From the NCBI RefSeq assembly GCF_002934265.1, contig NZ_PTIX01000011.1, positions 1-64,000 on the forward strand: a stretch of DNA of 64,000 nucleotides. The letters run 5' to 3'. Under the pieces are notes generated by a model that worked only from the letters and a program-made list of their open reading frames with translations, searched no databases and had not been told where the DNA came from. The DNA is from Actinokineospora auranticolor (GTDB lineage Bacteria; Actinomycetota; Actinomycetes; Mycobacteriales; Pseudonocardiaceae). Below are positions 9,000-18,442 of this stretch, one piece after another (the first letter of the stretch is position 1; each line of letters starts with the position of its first letter). The position numbers and the translations under genes were made by a program.

Positions 9000-11900
9000 T
9001 CAGAAGTACCGGGTGCGGGTGGAGTCGAGTCCGTTGTCGCCGCTGTTCCACTTCTCCAGCGGTGCTCCGTACGCCGATCCGGTGGAGTAGTTCAACCACA
9101 GCGCGGTGCGCCGGTTGGCGTACTGGTAGGCGAAGCCGATGTCGCCGTCCCCGTCGCCGTCGACGTCACCCGCGAACGGCGTCATGTTCGTCCACTCGGC
9201 GTTGCCCGGCGGATTGTTCCACCAGACGGTGGGAGCCAGCGCTCCGGTCGCGGTCGACTTGAACGTGAACACGCTGAAGGTGGCGTTGTAGTAGTTGTAG
9301 AACGCCACGAGGTCGTCCTTGCCGTCACCGTTGGCGTCGGTGACCACGTACTTGCCCCGGCCCATACTCCAGTTGTTGACACCGCTGTCCCAGGCCATGA
9401 CGCCGCCGCCGAACGCGGTCCCGGTCGAGTACTGGTACCACAACCTGGTCTGCGCGTTGCCGTAGTCGTAGGTGCAGCCGACGTCGTCCTTGCCGTCACC
9501 GTTGAAGTCGCCGGAGATCACCGACAGGTTGGCCCACTCCGCCGAGCCCGGCGGGGTGTTCCACCACGTGGTGGGTGCCTGCGCTCCGGTCGCGGTGCTG
9601 AGGAGGGTGAAGATGGAGAAGGTGGCGTTGAAGTAGTTGTAGAACGCGATGACATCGTCCTTGCCGTCGCCGTTGACATCGCCGATGGTGGCCTTGACCC
9701 GGTTGAGGTCCCATCCGTTGGGACCGCTGTCCCAGGCCGGAGCCGAGGGCGCGGTGTAGCCGAGACCGTTGCCGTAGAACACCCACAACGTCACCCGGTA
9801 GCCGCCGTCGTCACGCAGTACCAGCAGGTCGCTACGGCCGTCGCCGTTCGCATCGCCCTCCAGGACCTTGGTTCGGTCGGGCAGGAACGCCGTGTTCGGG
9901 CCGCTGTACCAACTCTGCGTCATCGGGTAGAGGCCGGTGCCGGAGGAGGTGAAGCTCAGGAAGTCGGACTCGTCGCTGTCGAGCTGGCGCATCGCGGCCA
10001 CGTCGGCCAGACCGTCACCGTTGACGTCGTGCTTGACGTGCGAGGTCGACGCGGGCTCGTCGGGGTAGAACGGATACGCCCGGTAGGTGTCGGACCTGTT
10101 GCCCGCCTTGTCGATGCTGTAGACGTACAGCGTCAACAACGTGCTCGACGGCGCGACCACCGGCACCGTCGCTGGGCGTCCGGTCCCGGGGCCTGCGGCA
10201 ACGAAGTACGTCGTGTTCTCCGTTAGCCCATAGCGGTAGCCGTAGACGTCCGGGTCTGCCGAGGTGAAGGTGAACTCGCCCCGCGACCCGGCCGCGATGC
10301 CCAGGTCGTTCTCGGGGAACGACGACGAACTCACCCCCGGAACCGCGGTGGGTCTGGTGGTGTCGTAGCCGAACTCGCAGTACCCGCTCCACGGGCCGGA
10401 CACCCGGCTGTCCGCCCCGCGGACGCGCCACTTGTACGCGACTCCGTCCGCCAAGCTCGAGGTCGGGATCACTGCGGAGAACCGGGTTCCCGAGGCCAGA
10501 GCCGGCGTCGTGTAACCGCCCACCGCGGTGCCGTCGAGCTTGGCCCACTCGAACTGCAACTGCACGTTCGCGCTGTCGGGATCGGTGCCCGTGGCGAACA
10601 ACGTGGGCGAGGTGTTCGTGACCGGCCGGTTGACGCCCGAGGCGCACGGCAGGTTGATGTCGGCGTAGAGCGCCGAGGGCGTGTCCGGGGTCGAGTTGTA
10701 CTCGATCACCAGCTTCGGGTCGGAGCTGAACTTCTTCCACGACTGCGTGTCGTTGGCGTTTTCGCGGTCCACCGGTGCCTGCAGCGACAGCACGGTGTTC
10801 GCGTAGTTGTTCGCCGCCGCCTCCACGACCGCGGACTTCGCGTCGAACTCCACGATCCCCGGGGCGCAATCCCCGGTCCCACCGGACTTCTTCGCCGCGG
10901 TCACCGAGGTGATGTAGCGCCGCCACGGCTGGTTGTTCCACGTCGTGCCCGGGCCGATGTCGCCACCGGCCCACAACTGCGTCTCGGTCTTCGCGCACGA
11001 CCAGCTGTGGTACATGTTCGCGCGGAAGGTCGCGCTGATGATGTCCTTGCCGTTGACCGCGCTCGTTCCCATCCGGAAGTACGCCCGCTGCGTCGTGCCG
11101 TCGGTCGACTCGTAGCCCGAGTTCGTTCCCACCTCACGCCCGGACGACCAGTACGACTGGTTGGGGAACTTCCTGTTCACATACGTCCACGCCCACGTGT
11201 CCGCGGTGAACCACGGGTCGATCGACACCGGGTACACCGTGTCCGGCGCCGAGAGCAGCTCCGCGTCCGGCACGACCGCGAGCTCGGCGCGGTCGAGCCG
11301 CACCGGCATCGCCGCTTCCTTGCGCGAGGGCCCGTCCTCCTGCGAGACCTGAGCCCTCCGAGCTGCGGGCTGGGCGTCGCTCGAGTCCCACATCACCGGT
11401 GTACCGGCCGCGAACACGACCGCACCCGAGTCGTCCACAGCCGACACCGCGCCCGAGCCGCCCTCCTGGCGCAGTCGCAGACCGGAAACGCTGTAGCGGT
11501 ACCGAAGCTCCGCCAACTCCGGGTTCGCCGCCGCTTCACGGTCCTTCACCACGACCAGCAACCGCGCACCGCCGGCCTCCGCGCGCAGCTGCAGGTCCAC
11601 GCCCTTCAACACCTCGGGATAGGTCGCCGTGTCACCGGAGAGCACCGGCGCCGGGAGCACACCCGGCCACGACAGGGCCATCCGCTTGCCGTTGCGACTG
11701 AACGCCATCAACGGCGATGAGCCACCGGGCGAAAAGCTCACGTCGACCGCGGTAGCGCCCGCGACGACCCGACCACCGTCGAGCCGCAGAGACGTGTCGA
11801 TGTCGACCCACGCCCCGTTCTTCCTGGTCCGCACTGGCTTCCCGGTCTGCTCGAGTGTCAACGACCCCGAGGGGTTGACGAATACCTGCGCCGACTCCGA

Positions 11901-12101
11901 ACGCTGGTCGAGAACCTCGACCCGCCGACCCGACACCCGCGCGGCCACCCGCGCGGCCGATTCCGTCGCAGCCTCGGTGACCGCTACCACCGGTTGCGAA
12001 GATCGCTGCGCGGCGGCGGGAACTACCGGCAGCACGACCACCGCGGTGCTGAGTGCGCACGCGAGCACGCCAAGTCGTCCGAACACGGATACCCCATCCA
12101 T
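9000..12101 (-). CDS. secreted DNRLRE-domain and FG-GAP/VCBS-repeat protein
   Basis: The 1033-residue protein begins with a signal peptide (VLACALSTAVVVLPVVPAAA, cleavage near residue 31). Residues about 290-470 match a DNRLRE domain (YPVSIDPWFTADTWAW, YFRMGTSAVNGKDIISATF, PKLVIEYN), a carbohydrate-surface type fold. From about 690 to the end there are six calcium-binding FG-GAP/VCBS repeats of the form GDxNGDGxxD (DVNGDGLADV, DANGDGRSDL, DVNGDGKDDV, DFNGDGKDDV, DANGDGKDDL, DVDGDGDGDI). It is the first gene of the operon with the RHS toxin, so it is probably a partner exported to the cell surface. Pairing of such an exoprotein with an RHS gene is common in actinomycetes. Confidence 0.85.
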   Translation of the reverse strand: MDGVSVFGRLGVLACALSTAVVVLPVVPAAAQRSSQPVVAVTEAATESAARVAARVSGRRVEVLDQRSESAQVFVNPSGSLTLEQTGKPVRTRKNGAWVDIDTSLRLDGGRVVAGATAVDVSFSPGGSSPLMAFSRNGKRMALSWPGVLPAPVLSGDTATYPEVLKGVDLQLRAEAGGARLLVVVKDREAAANPELAELRYRYSVSGLRLRQEGGSGAVSAVDDSGAVVFAAGTPVMWDSSDAQPAARRAQVSQEDGPSRKEAAMPVRLDRAELAVVPDAELLSAPDTVYPVSIDPWFTADTWAWTYVNRKFPNQSYWSSGREVGTNSGYESTDGTTQRAYFRMGTSAVNGKDIISATFRANMYHSWSCAKTETQLWAGGDIGPGTTWNNQPWRRYITSVTAAKKSGGTGDCAPGIVEFDAKSAVVEAAANNYANTVLSLQAPVDRENANDTQSWKKFSSDPKLVIEYNSTPDTPSALYADINLPCASGVNRPVTNTSPTLFATGTDPDSANVQLQFEWAKLDGTAVGGYTTPALASGTRFSAVIPTSSLADGVAYKWRVRGADSRVSGPWSGYCEFGYDTTRPTAVPGVSSSSFPENDLGIAAGSRGEFTFTSADPDVYGYRYGLTENTTYFVAAGPGTGRPATVPVVAPSSTLLTLYVYSIDKAGNRSDTYRAYPFYPDEPASTSHVKHDVNGDGLADVAAMRQLDSDESDFLSFTSSGTGLYPMTQSWYSGPNTAFLPDRTKVLEGDANGDGRSDLLVLRDDGGYRVTLWVFYGNGLGYTAPSAPAWDSGPNGWDLNRVKATIGDVNGDGKDDVIAFYNYFNATFSIFTLLSTATGAQAPTTWWNTPPGSAEWANLSVISGDFNGDGKDDVGCTYDYGNAQTRLWYQYSTGTAFGGGVMAWDSGVNNWSMGRGKYVVTDANGDGKDDLVAFYNYYNATFSVFTFKSTATGALAPTVWWNNPPGNAEWTNMTPFAGDVDGDGDGDIGFAYQYANRRTALWLNYSTGSAYGAPLEKWNSGDNGLDSTRTRYF

Positions 12102-12479
12102 TCACCACGCGCGCTCCCCAGAAGCGCGACCCCAGTCGACGCACACGGGACTATGCAGCCTGGAGAGATCGACAACAAGAGGCAATCAACCCCACGGGCT
12201 CAACAAAACACCTGATCATGACACCAGCTAGCGAGAAAACGACCAACGAGAAATTCGCTCTGCCCGTGAGGCGGACACCGACGCATCATCAACAAGGGAC
12301 ACCACCTGGAGACCCTTCCCCTGCGCTCTCCCACGCGCGGGGATGCCCCCACCGCCGGACGGCGGACGGCACCTCGCCAATCACGTCCCTGTGAGGGACA
12401 GAACACAGTGGTGACCGCACCACCCGCCACTAAGGAACAGACTGCACAACGCCAGAGGTTCGGGACGCAACACGAGCGG
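12102..12479. other. 378-bp gap upstream of the RHS operon
   Basis: No gene was found here. It must hold the promoter of the minus-strand FG-GAP/RHS operon, whose start at 12101 is preceded by GGGGAG about a dozen bases upstream. A stretch near 12325-12352 (CTCTCCCACGCGCGGGGATG) resembles a type I-E CRISPR repeat but has no second copy at a repeat-like distance. Confidence 0.35.
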
Positions 12480-13129
12480 CGCCGCCTCCAATCACGAACG
12501 AGCACCTGATGGTCGAACTGGGTCCGGCATGGACACGACCGAGAACTCGGAGCCGGCGACTGGCCCGACGGTCTGGGCGAGCAACTCGTCGCGCAATTGC
12601 CGAGCCGCGCCAGGGCGCATGAGGAATACCCCGCCGTCCTGAGCGCCTCGGGCGCGGCAGGGCTGGTGGCCGCGAACCGGTCATGGCCGTATTGGATGGG
12701 TTGGGCGAGATTCCCACGGCACTGATGCCCTCGGCGCTCGCCGCGATCGACGCGGCGAGCGAGGGCCTGTAGGTCGTGCTGACCTGCCGAAGCGCGGAGT
12801 ACGAGAAGCTGAACACCGAACACGCGCCGCCGAACCGAGCTGCCGTGGTGGAGATCAAGACGATCGAGCCCCACGACACCGGGTTCTACCTGCACGACAA
12901 CAAGGCCGAAGGCGAGCTAACCCTGGCTCCCGGTCGTCAGCCGCATGCACGCCGACGACGGCAAGAACCCCGCCGGGGCCCTGTCGATACCGCTGATCAG
13001 GGCGCTGATGCGGTGAAGCGTCGAGTGCTCGTAGAGCTCCTCCCAGCGGTCTATGCCAGGACCGAGGCGGGCTGGCGCGCATACCCGGCCGAGAAGGCCG
13101 ACCGGTTGGAACGCCCGTTGTATTCCCGT
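12480..13129 (+). pseudogene. NACHT-type ATPase pseudogene
   Basis: Three reading frames together spell a NACHT ATPase: DWPDGLGEQLVAQLPSRA near 12560, the Walker B region MAVLDGLGEIPTALMPSALA near 12685, then VVLTCRSAEYEKL at 12773 and RMHADDGKNPAGALSIPLIR near 12940-13010, which matches the conserved segment after the sensor helix. The gene is broken by an in-frame TAG at 12770-12772 and by at least two frameshifts, and the Walker A part and C-terminal effector region are missing. NACHT proteins act as nucleotide-switched regulators or defence ATPases; this copy cannot be functional. An IS3 copy lies directly after it and may have truncated it. Confidence 0.7.
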
Positions 13130-14396
13130 TGAGGTTCCCCCGGTAGCTCGGAGACTTTCAAGCATGGTCCGATAGGATCTGAAGGGAGTCGTCCGTGGCA
13201 GCACCGAAGAAGTACCCCGATGAGCTGAGGGCTCGTGCGGTCCGGCTGTATCGGGAGTCGGATCCCAAGCCGGTAGTCCGGCGGCTGGCCGAGCAGCTCG
13301 GGGTGCGTCTCGAAGCACTGCGTAACTGCTCCGGCAGGACGAGGCCGACTGCGGCGAGCGTGACGGCCGGTCCACGGCCAGTGAGTCCGACGAGCTGCGA
13401 GGGCTTCGGCGGGAGAACGCGGAACTCGACCCGGCGACGGTCGTGACGCTCGTGTCACAGCTTCGCGGCCGCTTCGGGGTCGAGCCCATCCTCCGGGTCC
13501 TCGGTATCGCCTCCTCCACCTACTACGGCTGGGTCCAGCGCCAGGCGGACCCGTCACCGCGGCAGCGTCAGGATGAGGAGCTGGTGGCCGAGATCGTGGA
13601 CATCTACACCACCTCAGGCGGCACCCTACGACAGCCCGCGGGTGTACGCGACCCTGCGCCGCCACGGGACCGGGGTGTCGCGCAAACGGGTCGAACGGCT
13701 GATGCGCGGCCATGAGTCGCAGGGCGCGTTCCTGCGCAAGAAGTGGCGAACACCCTCGACCCGGCGTGATCCACGAGCCACACCGGCGCCGGATCTGGTC
13801 AACCGGGACTTCACCGCCCCGGCCCCGGGACCGGCTGTGGGTCGCCGACGCCACCCGCATCCCCACCGGCGAGGGCGTGTTCTGACCGGCCGCGGTCCGG
13901 GACGCGTTCTCCAACCGGACCGTGGGCTGGAAGACCAGCGACGGCCGCGACACCACCCTCGTGCTCGGCGCCCTAGAGTACGCGATCCGGTCCCGGGATG
14001 TCCGTAAAGGCGAGTTGATCCACCACAGCGACCGCGGCTCGACCACCTACACCTCGATCCGCTTCGCGCAACGCCTGGCGAACAACGGGATCCCGCCGTC
14101 GATGGGGTCGGTCGGCGACTCCCACGACAACGCGCCGATGGAGAACTTCTTCTCCACACCGAAGATCGAACTCGCATACCGCAAACTCCTGGCGCACCCG
14201 CGACGAGGCCGACCACGCGATCTTCAGCTACATCGACGCCAGGCACAACACCCAGCGCATCCAGAAAGAGCTCGGCCGGCTCAGCCCCGACGAGTACGAG
14301 ACCGCCCGGTACGCCGACCAACTCGAGCCATCCATCATCCCGGCATCCCCAACCGAAGCCAGGCAACCACCCCTCTGAGTTTATCGGGGAACCTCA
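13130..14396 (+). mobile_element. IS3-family insertion sequence, degenerate
   Basis: The element is bounded by inverted ends: TGAGGTTCCCC at 13130-13140 and its exact complement GGGGAACCTCA ending at 14396, with weaker pairing further in. The 1267-bp length and the orfA/orfB layout fit the IS3 family. The three bases on either side (CGT and TTG) do not match, so no target duplication is visible; the ends may have been rearranged or my boundary may be off by a base or two. Confidence 0.75.
13195..14378 (+). pseudogene. IS3-family transposase orfA-orfB, multiply frameshifted
   Basis: OrfA starts with GTG at 13195 (AAPKKYPDELRARAVRLYRE, helix-turn-helix) and shifts frame near 13330, continuing as QDEADCGERDGRSTASESDE into a leucine-zipper-like segment. 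OrfB then reads QLRGRFGVEPILRVLGIASS (13450), shifts near 13625 to SPRVYATLRRHGTGVSRKRV, shifts again before 13920 to the DDE core GELIHHSDRGSTTYTSIRFA with NNGIPPSMGSVGDSHDNAPM, and once more near 14200 to DEADHAIFSYIDARHNTQRI. At least four indels make it inactive, although the IS3-type first production frameshift would explain one of them. Confidence 0.85.
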
Positions 14397-14478
14397 TTGG
14401 TGGGTCTCGTCGTAACGTGGGTGCCGGCGCTCGATGCCTGATCGGTGACCACGACGCGGCGAACGAACGGCATGGGGA

Positions 14479-15590
14479 ATGAGCAGCATTTTCAGCGTGT
14501 TCCTCGGCTTGGACGTCGGTAAGGACAACCACCACGCGGACGGCAACCGCTGCACGACGCCCCGCTGCCCAACACCGAACCCAAACTAGAAGCCCTGTTA
14601 GAAGCTCGCCGCTCACACAACACTGCTGGTGGTGGTCGACCAGCCCGCCACGATCGGGCGTTGCCGGTAGCGGTCGCCCGCGCCGCCGGTCACCGGGTGG
14701 CTTACCTGCCCGGCCTGGCGATGCGCCGTATCGCCGACCTCTACCCGGGCCGGGCCAAGACCGATGCCCGGGACGCGTTCGTTATCGCCGACGCGGCCCG
14801 TTGCCTGCCGCACACGCTGCGCCCGGTGGATGTCGGTGACGAGGCGCTGGCCGAGCTGGAGGTGCTGGTCGGGTTCTACGACGACCTGGCCGACGAAGCC
14901 ACCCGCATCTCCAATCGGATCCGCGGGCTGCTCACCGGGATCCACCCCGCTCTCGAACACGCCATCGGCCCGCAGATCAGCCACCCGGCCGTCCTGGAGG
15001 CACTCTCGCGTTGCGGCGGACCGGCCAGCATCGCCAAGGCTGGCCGCCACAAACTCGCCGCCATCGCGAAAGTCCACGCGCCCCGCCTCGGCGACAAGCT
15101 GGTCGAGGCGATCATGACCGCCCTCGGCGAGCAGACGGTCACCGTCCCGGGCACCGCCGCCGCCGACACCGTCCTGCCGCGCCTGGCGGACAGCCTGAAA
15201 ACCATTCTCCAGCAACGGAAACAGGGTGCCGAGCAGGTTGAGAGGATACTTGATGCACACCCTCTTGCCGGGGTCCTGACCTCGATGCCCGGCATCGGTG
15301 TCAAGACCGCCGCCCACATCTGCTCAAAGTCGGCGACGCCTCCCATTTCGCCTCCTCGAGGCATCTGGCGGCCTACACCGGCATCGCCCCGGTCACCCTC
15401 AGCTCCGGCACCAGCATCAAGGGCCAACATCTCGCCCCGAGCGCAGCCGCCAGCTCACACGGACGTTCGTCCTCGCCGCCTTCGCCGCCCTGTCCGACTG
15501 ACTCCTGGCCGGGCGTTGGCCAACACCACGCCGTACCGCCGCGGCGCGGGTGGGGTCTTACACGGCGCCTGATCGTCCACCTATTGCTCG
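14479..15590 (+). pseudogene. IS110-family transposase pseudogene
   Basis: ATG at 14479 opens with IFSVFLGLDVGKDNHHA, the first aspartate of the DEDD catalytic domain. After a frameshift near 14535 the main body is open from 14661 to about 15320, with GLAMRRIADLYPGRAKTDAR carrying the KTDA motif and VLTSMPGIGVKTAAHI carrying the Tnp20 helix-hairpin-helix. A further shift near 15315 gives SHFASSRHLAAYTGIAPVTL, and another gives RTFVLAAFAALSD followed directly by a stop at about 15500. IS110 elements carry no terminal inverted repeats and use a bridge RNA, so ends cannot be set precisely. It begins only 82 bp after the IS3 end. Confidence 0.8.
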
Positions 15591-15949
15591 AAAACCGACA
15601 GCGGGTGGACGTTCCCGCTGTCGGCCCGGTTGCCCCTCCCCCATCGAACTGACGCCAGCAGGTCGACGCCTGTTCCGTGAACATGGCTCCTCTTCGATCG
15701 CCGATGCTGCCTCGCTCACAGCAAGTCGATACGCCTGGACATCCGACGTTGGTAGACCAATTCAGTGCGCTGCCTCTTCCTCGCACACCACTTGTAGACC
15801 ACCATGGTGCCTCCGTTCCGCCAGTCGCCCACACGGACAGCGCACAGCACCTCACGTGGAAAGACCGCAACCACGTCCAAACCGGCCCCCTCACAAGCCC
15901 GACACCGACATGCGCACATATCATCGAGACGCCCCTCACCCTCAACACA
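15591..15949. other. gap between IS110 remnant and CRISPR relic
   Basis: No convincing gene. A minus-strand frame ending at 15716 (about 67 codons from 15916, VLCAVRVGDWRNGG within it) and a plus-strand frame from 15677 are open but have no ribosome sites or recognised domains. The sequence here is less GC-rich than its surroundings, which suits non-coding or foreign DNA. Confidence 0.3.
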
Positions 15950-16089
15950 AAGTGAATAAGAAACAGCGTTACGGTCCACAGTGCCGCAGGTCAATAAGGG
16001 TCGTCCCCGCGCGAGCGGGGCTGTTCGCTCCCGGCCCCTCTCAGGGGCGCCGTCTCGCCAGTAGTCCTCGCGCGGGGACTGCTCACCCT
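15950..16089 (+). CRISPR. one-spacer type I-E-like CRISPR relic with leader-like flank
   Basis: A 29-bp repeat at 16000-16028 has the type I-E stem form (CGTCCCCGCGCGAGCGGGGC inside it). Exactly 61 bp further, at 16061, a degenerate copy begins (GTAGTCCTCGCGCG, then GACTGCTCACC), leaving a 32-bp spacer at 16029-16060. A 29+32 period is the usual I-E unit. The preceding stretch (GTGAATAAGAAACAGCG, then CAGGTCAATAAGG up to the repeat) is AT-richer and resembles an I-E leader end. A degenerate last repeat is normal at the trailing end of an array. No cas gene is in the window. It could also be chance similarity in GC-rich DNA, but the exact spacing argues against that. Confidence 0.6.
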
Positions 16090-16383
16090 CACCGGCAACG
16101 TCATCGTCTCGCCGGAAACAGCCCTGCTCGACGGGACAGGCGCTGATCAACAGGGCTGGCGACCGGCCGCCTGAATACGACACACCGCTCCTGACCACGC
16201 TGCTCCCGAGCTGTACCGAAACCTGCTGCCACCACCGCATGACGGACCCGCCCGGATCTGCGCCGCCACCCCTCAGGTAAGAGCCGGCCATCAAACGTTC
16301 CCGAGGCGCTGGCTCTCCAATCAAGGCCGTGACATTGAGTCACACCCACGGCAGGGTCAAGGTTCCTGCCAGGCCTCTCAACG

Positions 16384-16402
16384 GTCCTGACAAATTCAGG
16401 AC
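16384..16402. repeat. perfect 7-bp inverted repeat
   Basis: GTCCTGA and TCAGGAC flank a 5-base spacer (CAAAT). It may be a small terminator stem or a protein-binding site. It lies in a gap (16090-16501) in which no gene was found, about 100 bp beyond the end of the small minus-strand frame at 16502. Confidence 0.4.
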
Positions 16403-16501
16403 ATGATCATCCCAACACGGAGCGTCACACTCCGAGTGGGGATGGATCCCGCGTTTGCGTGTTGGAGGACCACCACCGGACTCCTCCACTTCGTCGGTGC
16501 A

Positions 16502-16756
16502 CTAGCGCACTCTGAACTCCCGGCAGGCCGCCCAGTGGCATATCCCCATGTCCGAGATCAGGAGTTCACTCAACTGGGCGCGCTGGCCCACCGTGTACGA
16601 CCCGGACGCGATGTTGAGGTTCTCCGGCGGCAGCAGCGTGTAGTTCGGTACCCGGTCACCCGGTCCGAACACCTCCGCCGGCTCCCCGGAGTACGTGCCG
16701 AGTTCGACCGCCAGCCCGTCCGCGTCCTTGAGCTTCTCGCCGTCTTGGACGTGCAT
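16502..16756 (-). CDS. uncharacterised small protein or gene remnant
   Basis: An 84-codon frame (ATG at 16756) encodes a soluble-looking protein with GTYSGEPAEVFGPGDRVPNY, then a LPPENLNIASG segment and ELLISDMGICHWAA near the end; no family was recognised. The same frame stays open about 16 codons upstream (AGDGDGDVPPGTTLK) to an in-frame TAG, which suggests the annotated start is internal to a longer gene whose front is lost. It lies 177 bp downstream of the M1 peptidase gene on the same strand. No ribosome site is seen at the ATG. Confidence 0.35.
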   Translation of the reverse strand: MHVQDGEKLKDADGLAVELGTYSGEPAEVFGPGDRVPNYTLLPPENLNIASGSYTVGQRAQLSELLISDMGICHWAACREFRVR

Positions 16757-16933
16757 CTTCAGCGTAGTGCCCGGTGGGACGTCACCGTCACCGTCACCGG
16801 CCTAGTGCACACCGTGACCGGCGAGGACCGTCTCGCCGTCGGCCCGAGCCCGTGCGCGCCTTGGGGGTGTCCTCTCGCCGTTCGCGGCGCGGCTTGTGCC
16901 AGCTCTCGGCTGGGCGGGTTGGTGCGCGGTGGC

Positions 16934-18367
16934 CTACTCGCGCAGTGAGCCCGGGTAGAGGAACCGGTCGCTGGGCTTGGCTGCCTTGTGGAACCACTCG
17001 GTCAGGAACGCGGTCTGGTCTTGGCCCGCGATGTCGTTGACGAGTTTCTCCAGGTCGGCCCAGTTGGCGTTGCCGTCGCGGTGTTCGCTGGTCCAGCGTG
17101 TGAGGAGCTGGTCGAACTTGGCCTCGCCCAGGGTGCGGCGCAGGGCGTGCATGGCGAGCTTGCCCTTGTCGTAGACGGCGGTGAACTCCTTGCCGGGGCC
17201 CATGTCGAGCAGGGGGCGGTTCCAGAAGGCGTCGTCGGCTTTGGCGACGGCTTGGCGGTAGGTCTCGTCCAGGTCGGTGTCGTTCTTGGCCTCGTCCCAC
17301 AGCCATTCCGCGTAGCTGGCGAAGCACTCGTTGAGGCAGATGTCGGACCAGCGGTTGAGGGAGACGCTGTTGCCGAACCACTGGTGGGCCTGCTCGTGCA
17401 CGACGATCCCCAGGTCGTCCTCGGTGCCGTAGATGGGGCGGGTCTGCAGTTCCACGGCGAAACCGATGTCCTCGTTGATGAAGATGCCGCCCGCCGCGTC
17501 CTGCGGGTAGGGGCCGAACTTGCTCGCCAGGAAGTCCAGGACCTCGGGCAGCCGGGCCTCGGTGGCCCGCTGGAACTCGACACCCGGGGCGTAGGCGCTG
17601 ACCAGCGGGAGCCCGTGGTAGGTCGACCGGTCGAACGTCCAGTGATCGATGCCGACCGTCGTCAGGTACGGCGCGATCCGGTTCGCCTCGACCCAGGTGT
17701 AGGTGGTCCAGCCGTCCGCGCTGTACGGCGGTTCCTCGCGGCCGTTGCCGATCACGCTCCACCCGTCGGGCACCCGGGCGGTCAACCGGAACGTGGCCTT
17801 GTCCGACGGGTGGTCGTTGACCGGGAACCAGGTGCTCGCCGAGTGCGGCTGCCCGGCAACGAACACGCCGCCGGACCGGGCCTTGCGCCAACCGTCGCCG
17901 TCCGTCGACGGATCGTCCTCCCCCTCAGGGGTTCCCGAGTAGGTGACCCTGGTGCGGAAGGTCGCCCCCTTGGTCACGGTCGCGGGAGGGGTGATCACCA
18001 GCTCGTGCACGCCCGCGCGGGCGAACTTCGCGGGCTTGCCGTCGATCTCGACCGCGCCGACCTGGAACCCGATGAGGTCCAGGTTGAACCGGCTCAGGTC
18101 GGCGGACGCCACGGCGGTGACGGTCGTGTCACCGCCGAACTCGTCCGAACTCGGGTCGTACCGGATCGCCACGTCGTAGCCGAGGACGTCGTAGCCCCCG
18201 TTCCCGTCCTCCGGGTAGTACGGATCGCCGACGCCCGCCGCGCCGGGCAGGCCGCCGGTACCAGAAGGTCCCGGCGTGCGGCTGGGATCCGCGGGCCCCG
18301 GCGACGTGGTGCAGGCGCCGACCGCGGTGACGGCGAGCAGCGCCCACACGACTCGAGCACGGGACAT
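16934..18367 (-). CDS. M1-family metallopeptidase, lipoprotein
   Basis: The 477-residue zinc aminopeptidase carries the gluzincin signature HEQAHQWFG (near residue 305) with the third zinc ligand glutamate in LNECFASYAEWL about 20 residues later, and an exopeptidase-like segment GGIFINEDIGFAVE before it. The N-terminus has a lipobox (VWALLAVTAVGAC) followed by a Pro/Ser/Gly linker, so it is probably anchored outside the membrane. I chose ATG at 18367 because a GGGAG site lies 7 bases upstream and it places the signal peptide at the start; the frame stays open to 18439. Domain order (N-terminal saddle, catalytic domain) fits short M1 enzymes lacking the C-terminal helical domain. It probably trims peptides outside the cell. 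Confidence 0.9.
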   Translation of the reverse strand: MSRARVVWALLAVTAVGACTTSPGPADPSRTPGPSGTGGLPGAAGVGDPYYPEDGNGGYDVLGYDVAIRYDPSSDEFGGDTTVTAVASADLSRFNLDLIGFQVGAVEIDGKPAKFARAGVHELVITPPATVTKGATFRTRVTYSGTPEGEDDPSTDGDGWRKARSGGVFVAGQPHSASTWFPVNDHPSDKATFRLTARVPDGWSVIGNGREEPPYSADGWTTYTWVEANRIAPYLTTVGIDHWTFDRSTYHGLPLVSAYAPGVEFQRATEARLPEVLDFLASKFGPYPQDAAGGIFINEDIGFAVELQTRPIYGTEDDLGIVVHEQAHQWFGNSVSLNRWSDICLNECFASYAEWLWDEAKNDTDLDETYRQAVAKADDAFWNRPLLDMGPGKEFTAVYDKGKLAMHALRRTLGEAKFDQLLTRWTSEHRDGNANWADLEKLVNDIAGQDQTAFLTEWFHKAAKPSDRFLYPGSLRE

Positions 18368-18442
18368 GACCCATCTCCCACCGTTTCGAGGCAACACGAT
18401 CATGAACGCGCGACCTCGCCGTCGAGTTCCGTCGAGCACCGG

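Noticed and set aside
12323-12352. CRISPR-repeat-like stretch near the RHS promoter
   Set aside because: Only one copy; nothing similar 55-65 bp to either side, so it does not form an array.
15716-15916. 67-codon minus-strand frame beside the CRISPR relic as a cas fragment
   Set aside because: It does not contain any motif of Cas1, Cas2 or Cascade subunits that I can recognise and lacks a ribosome site.
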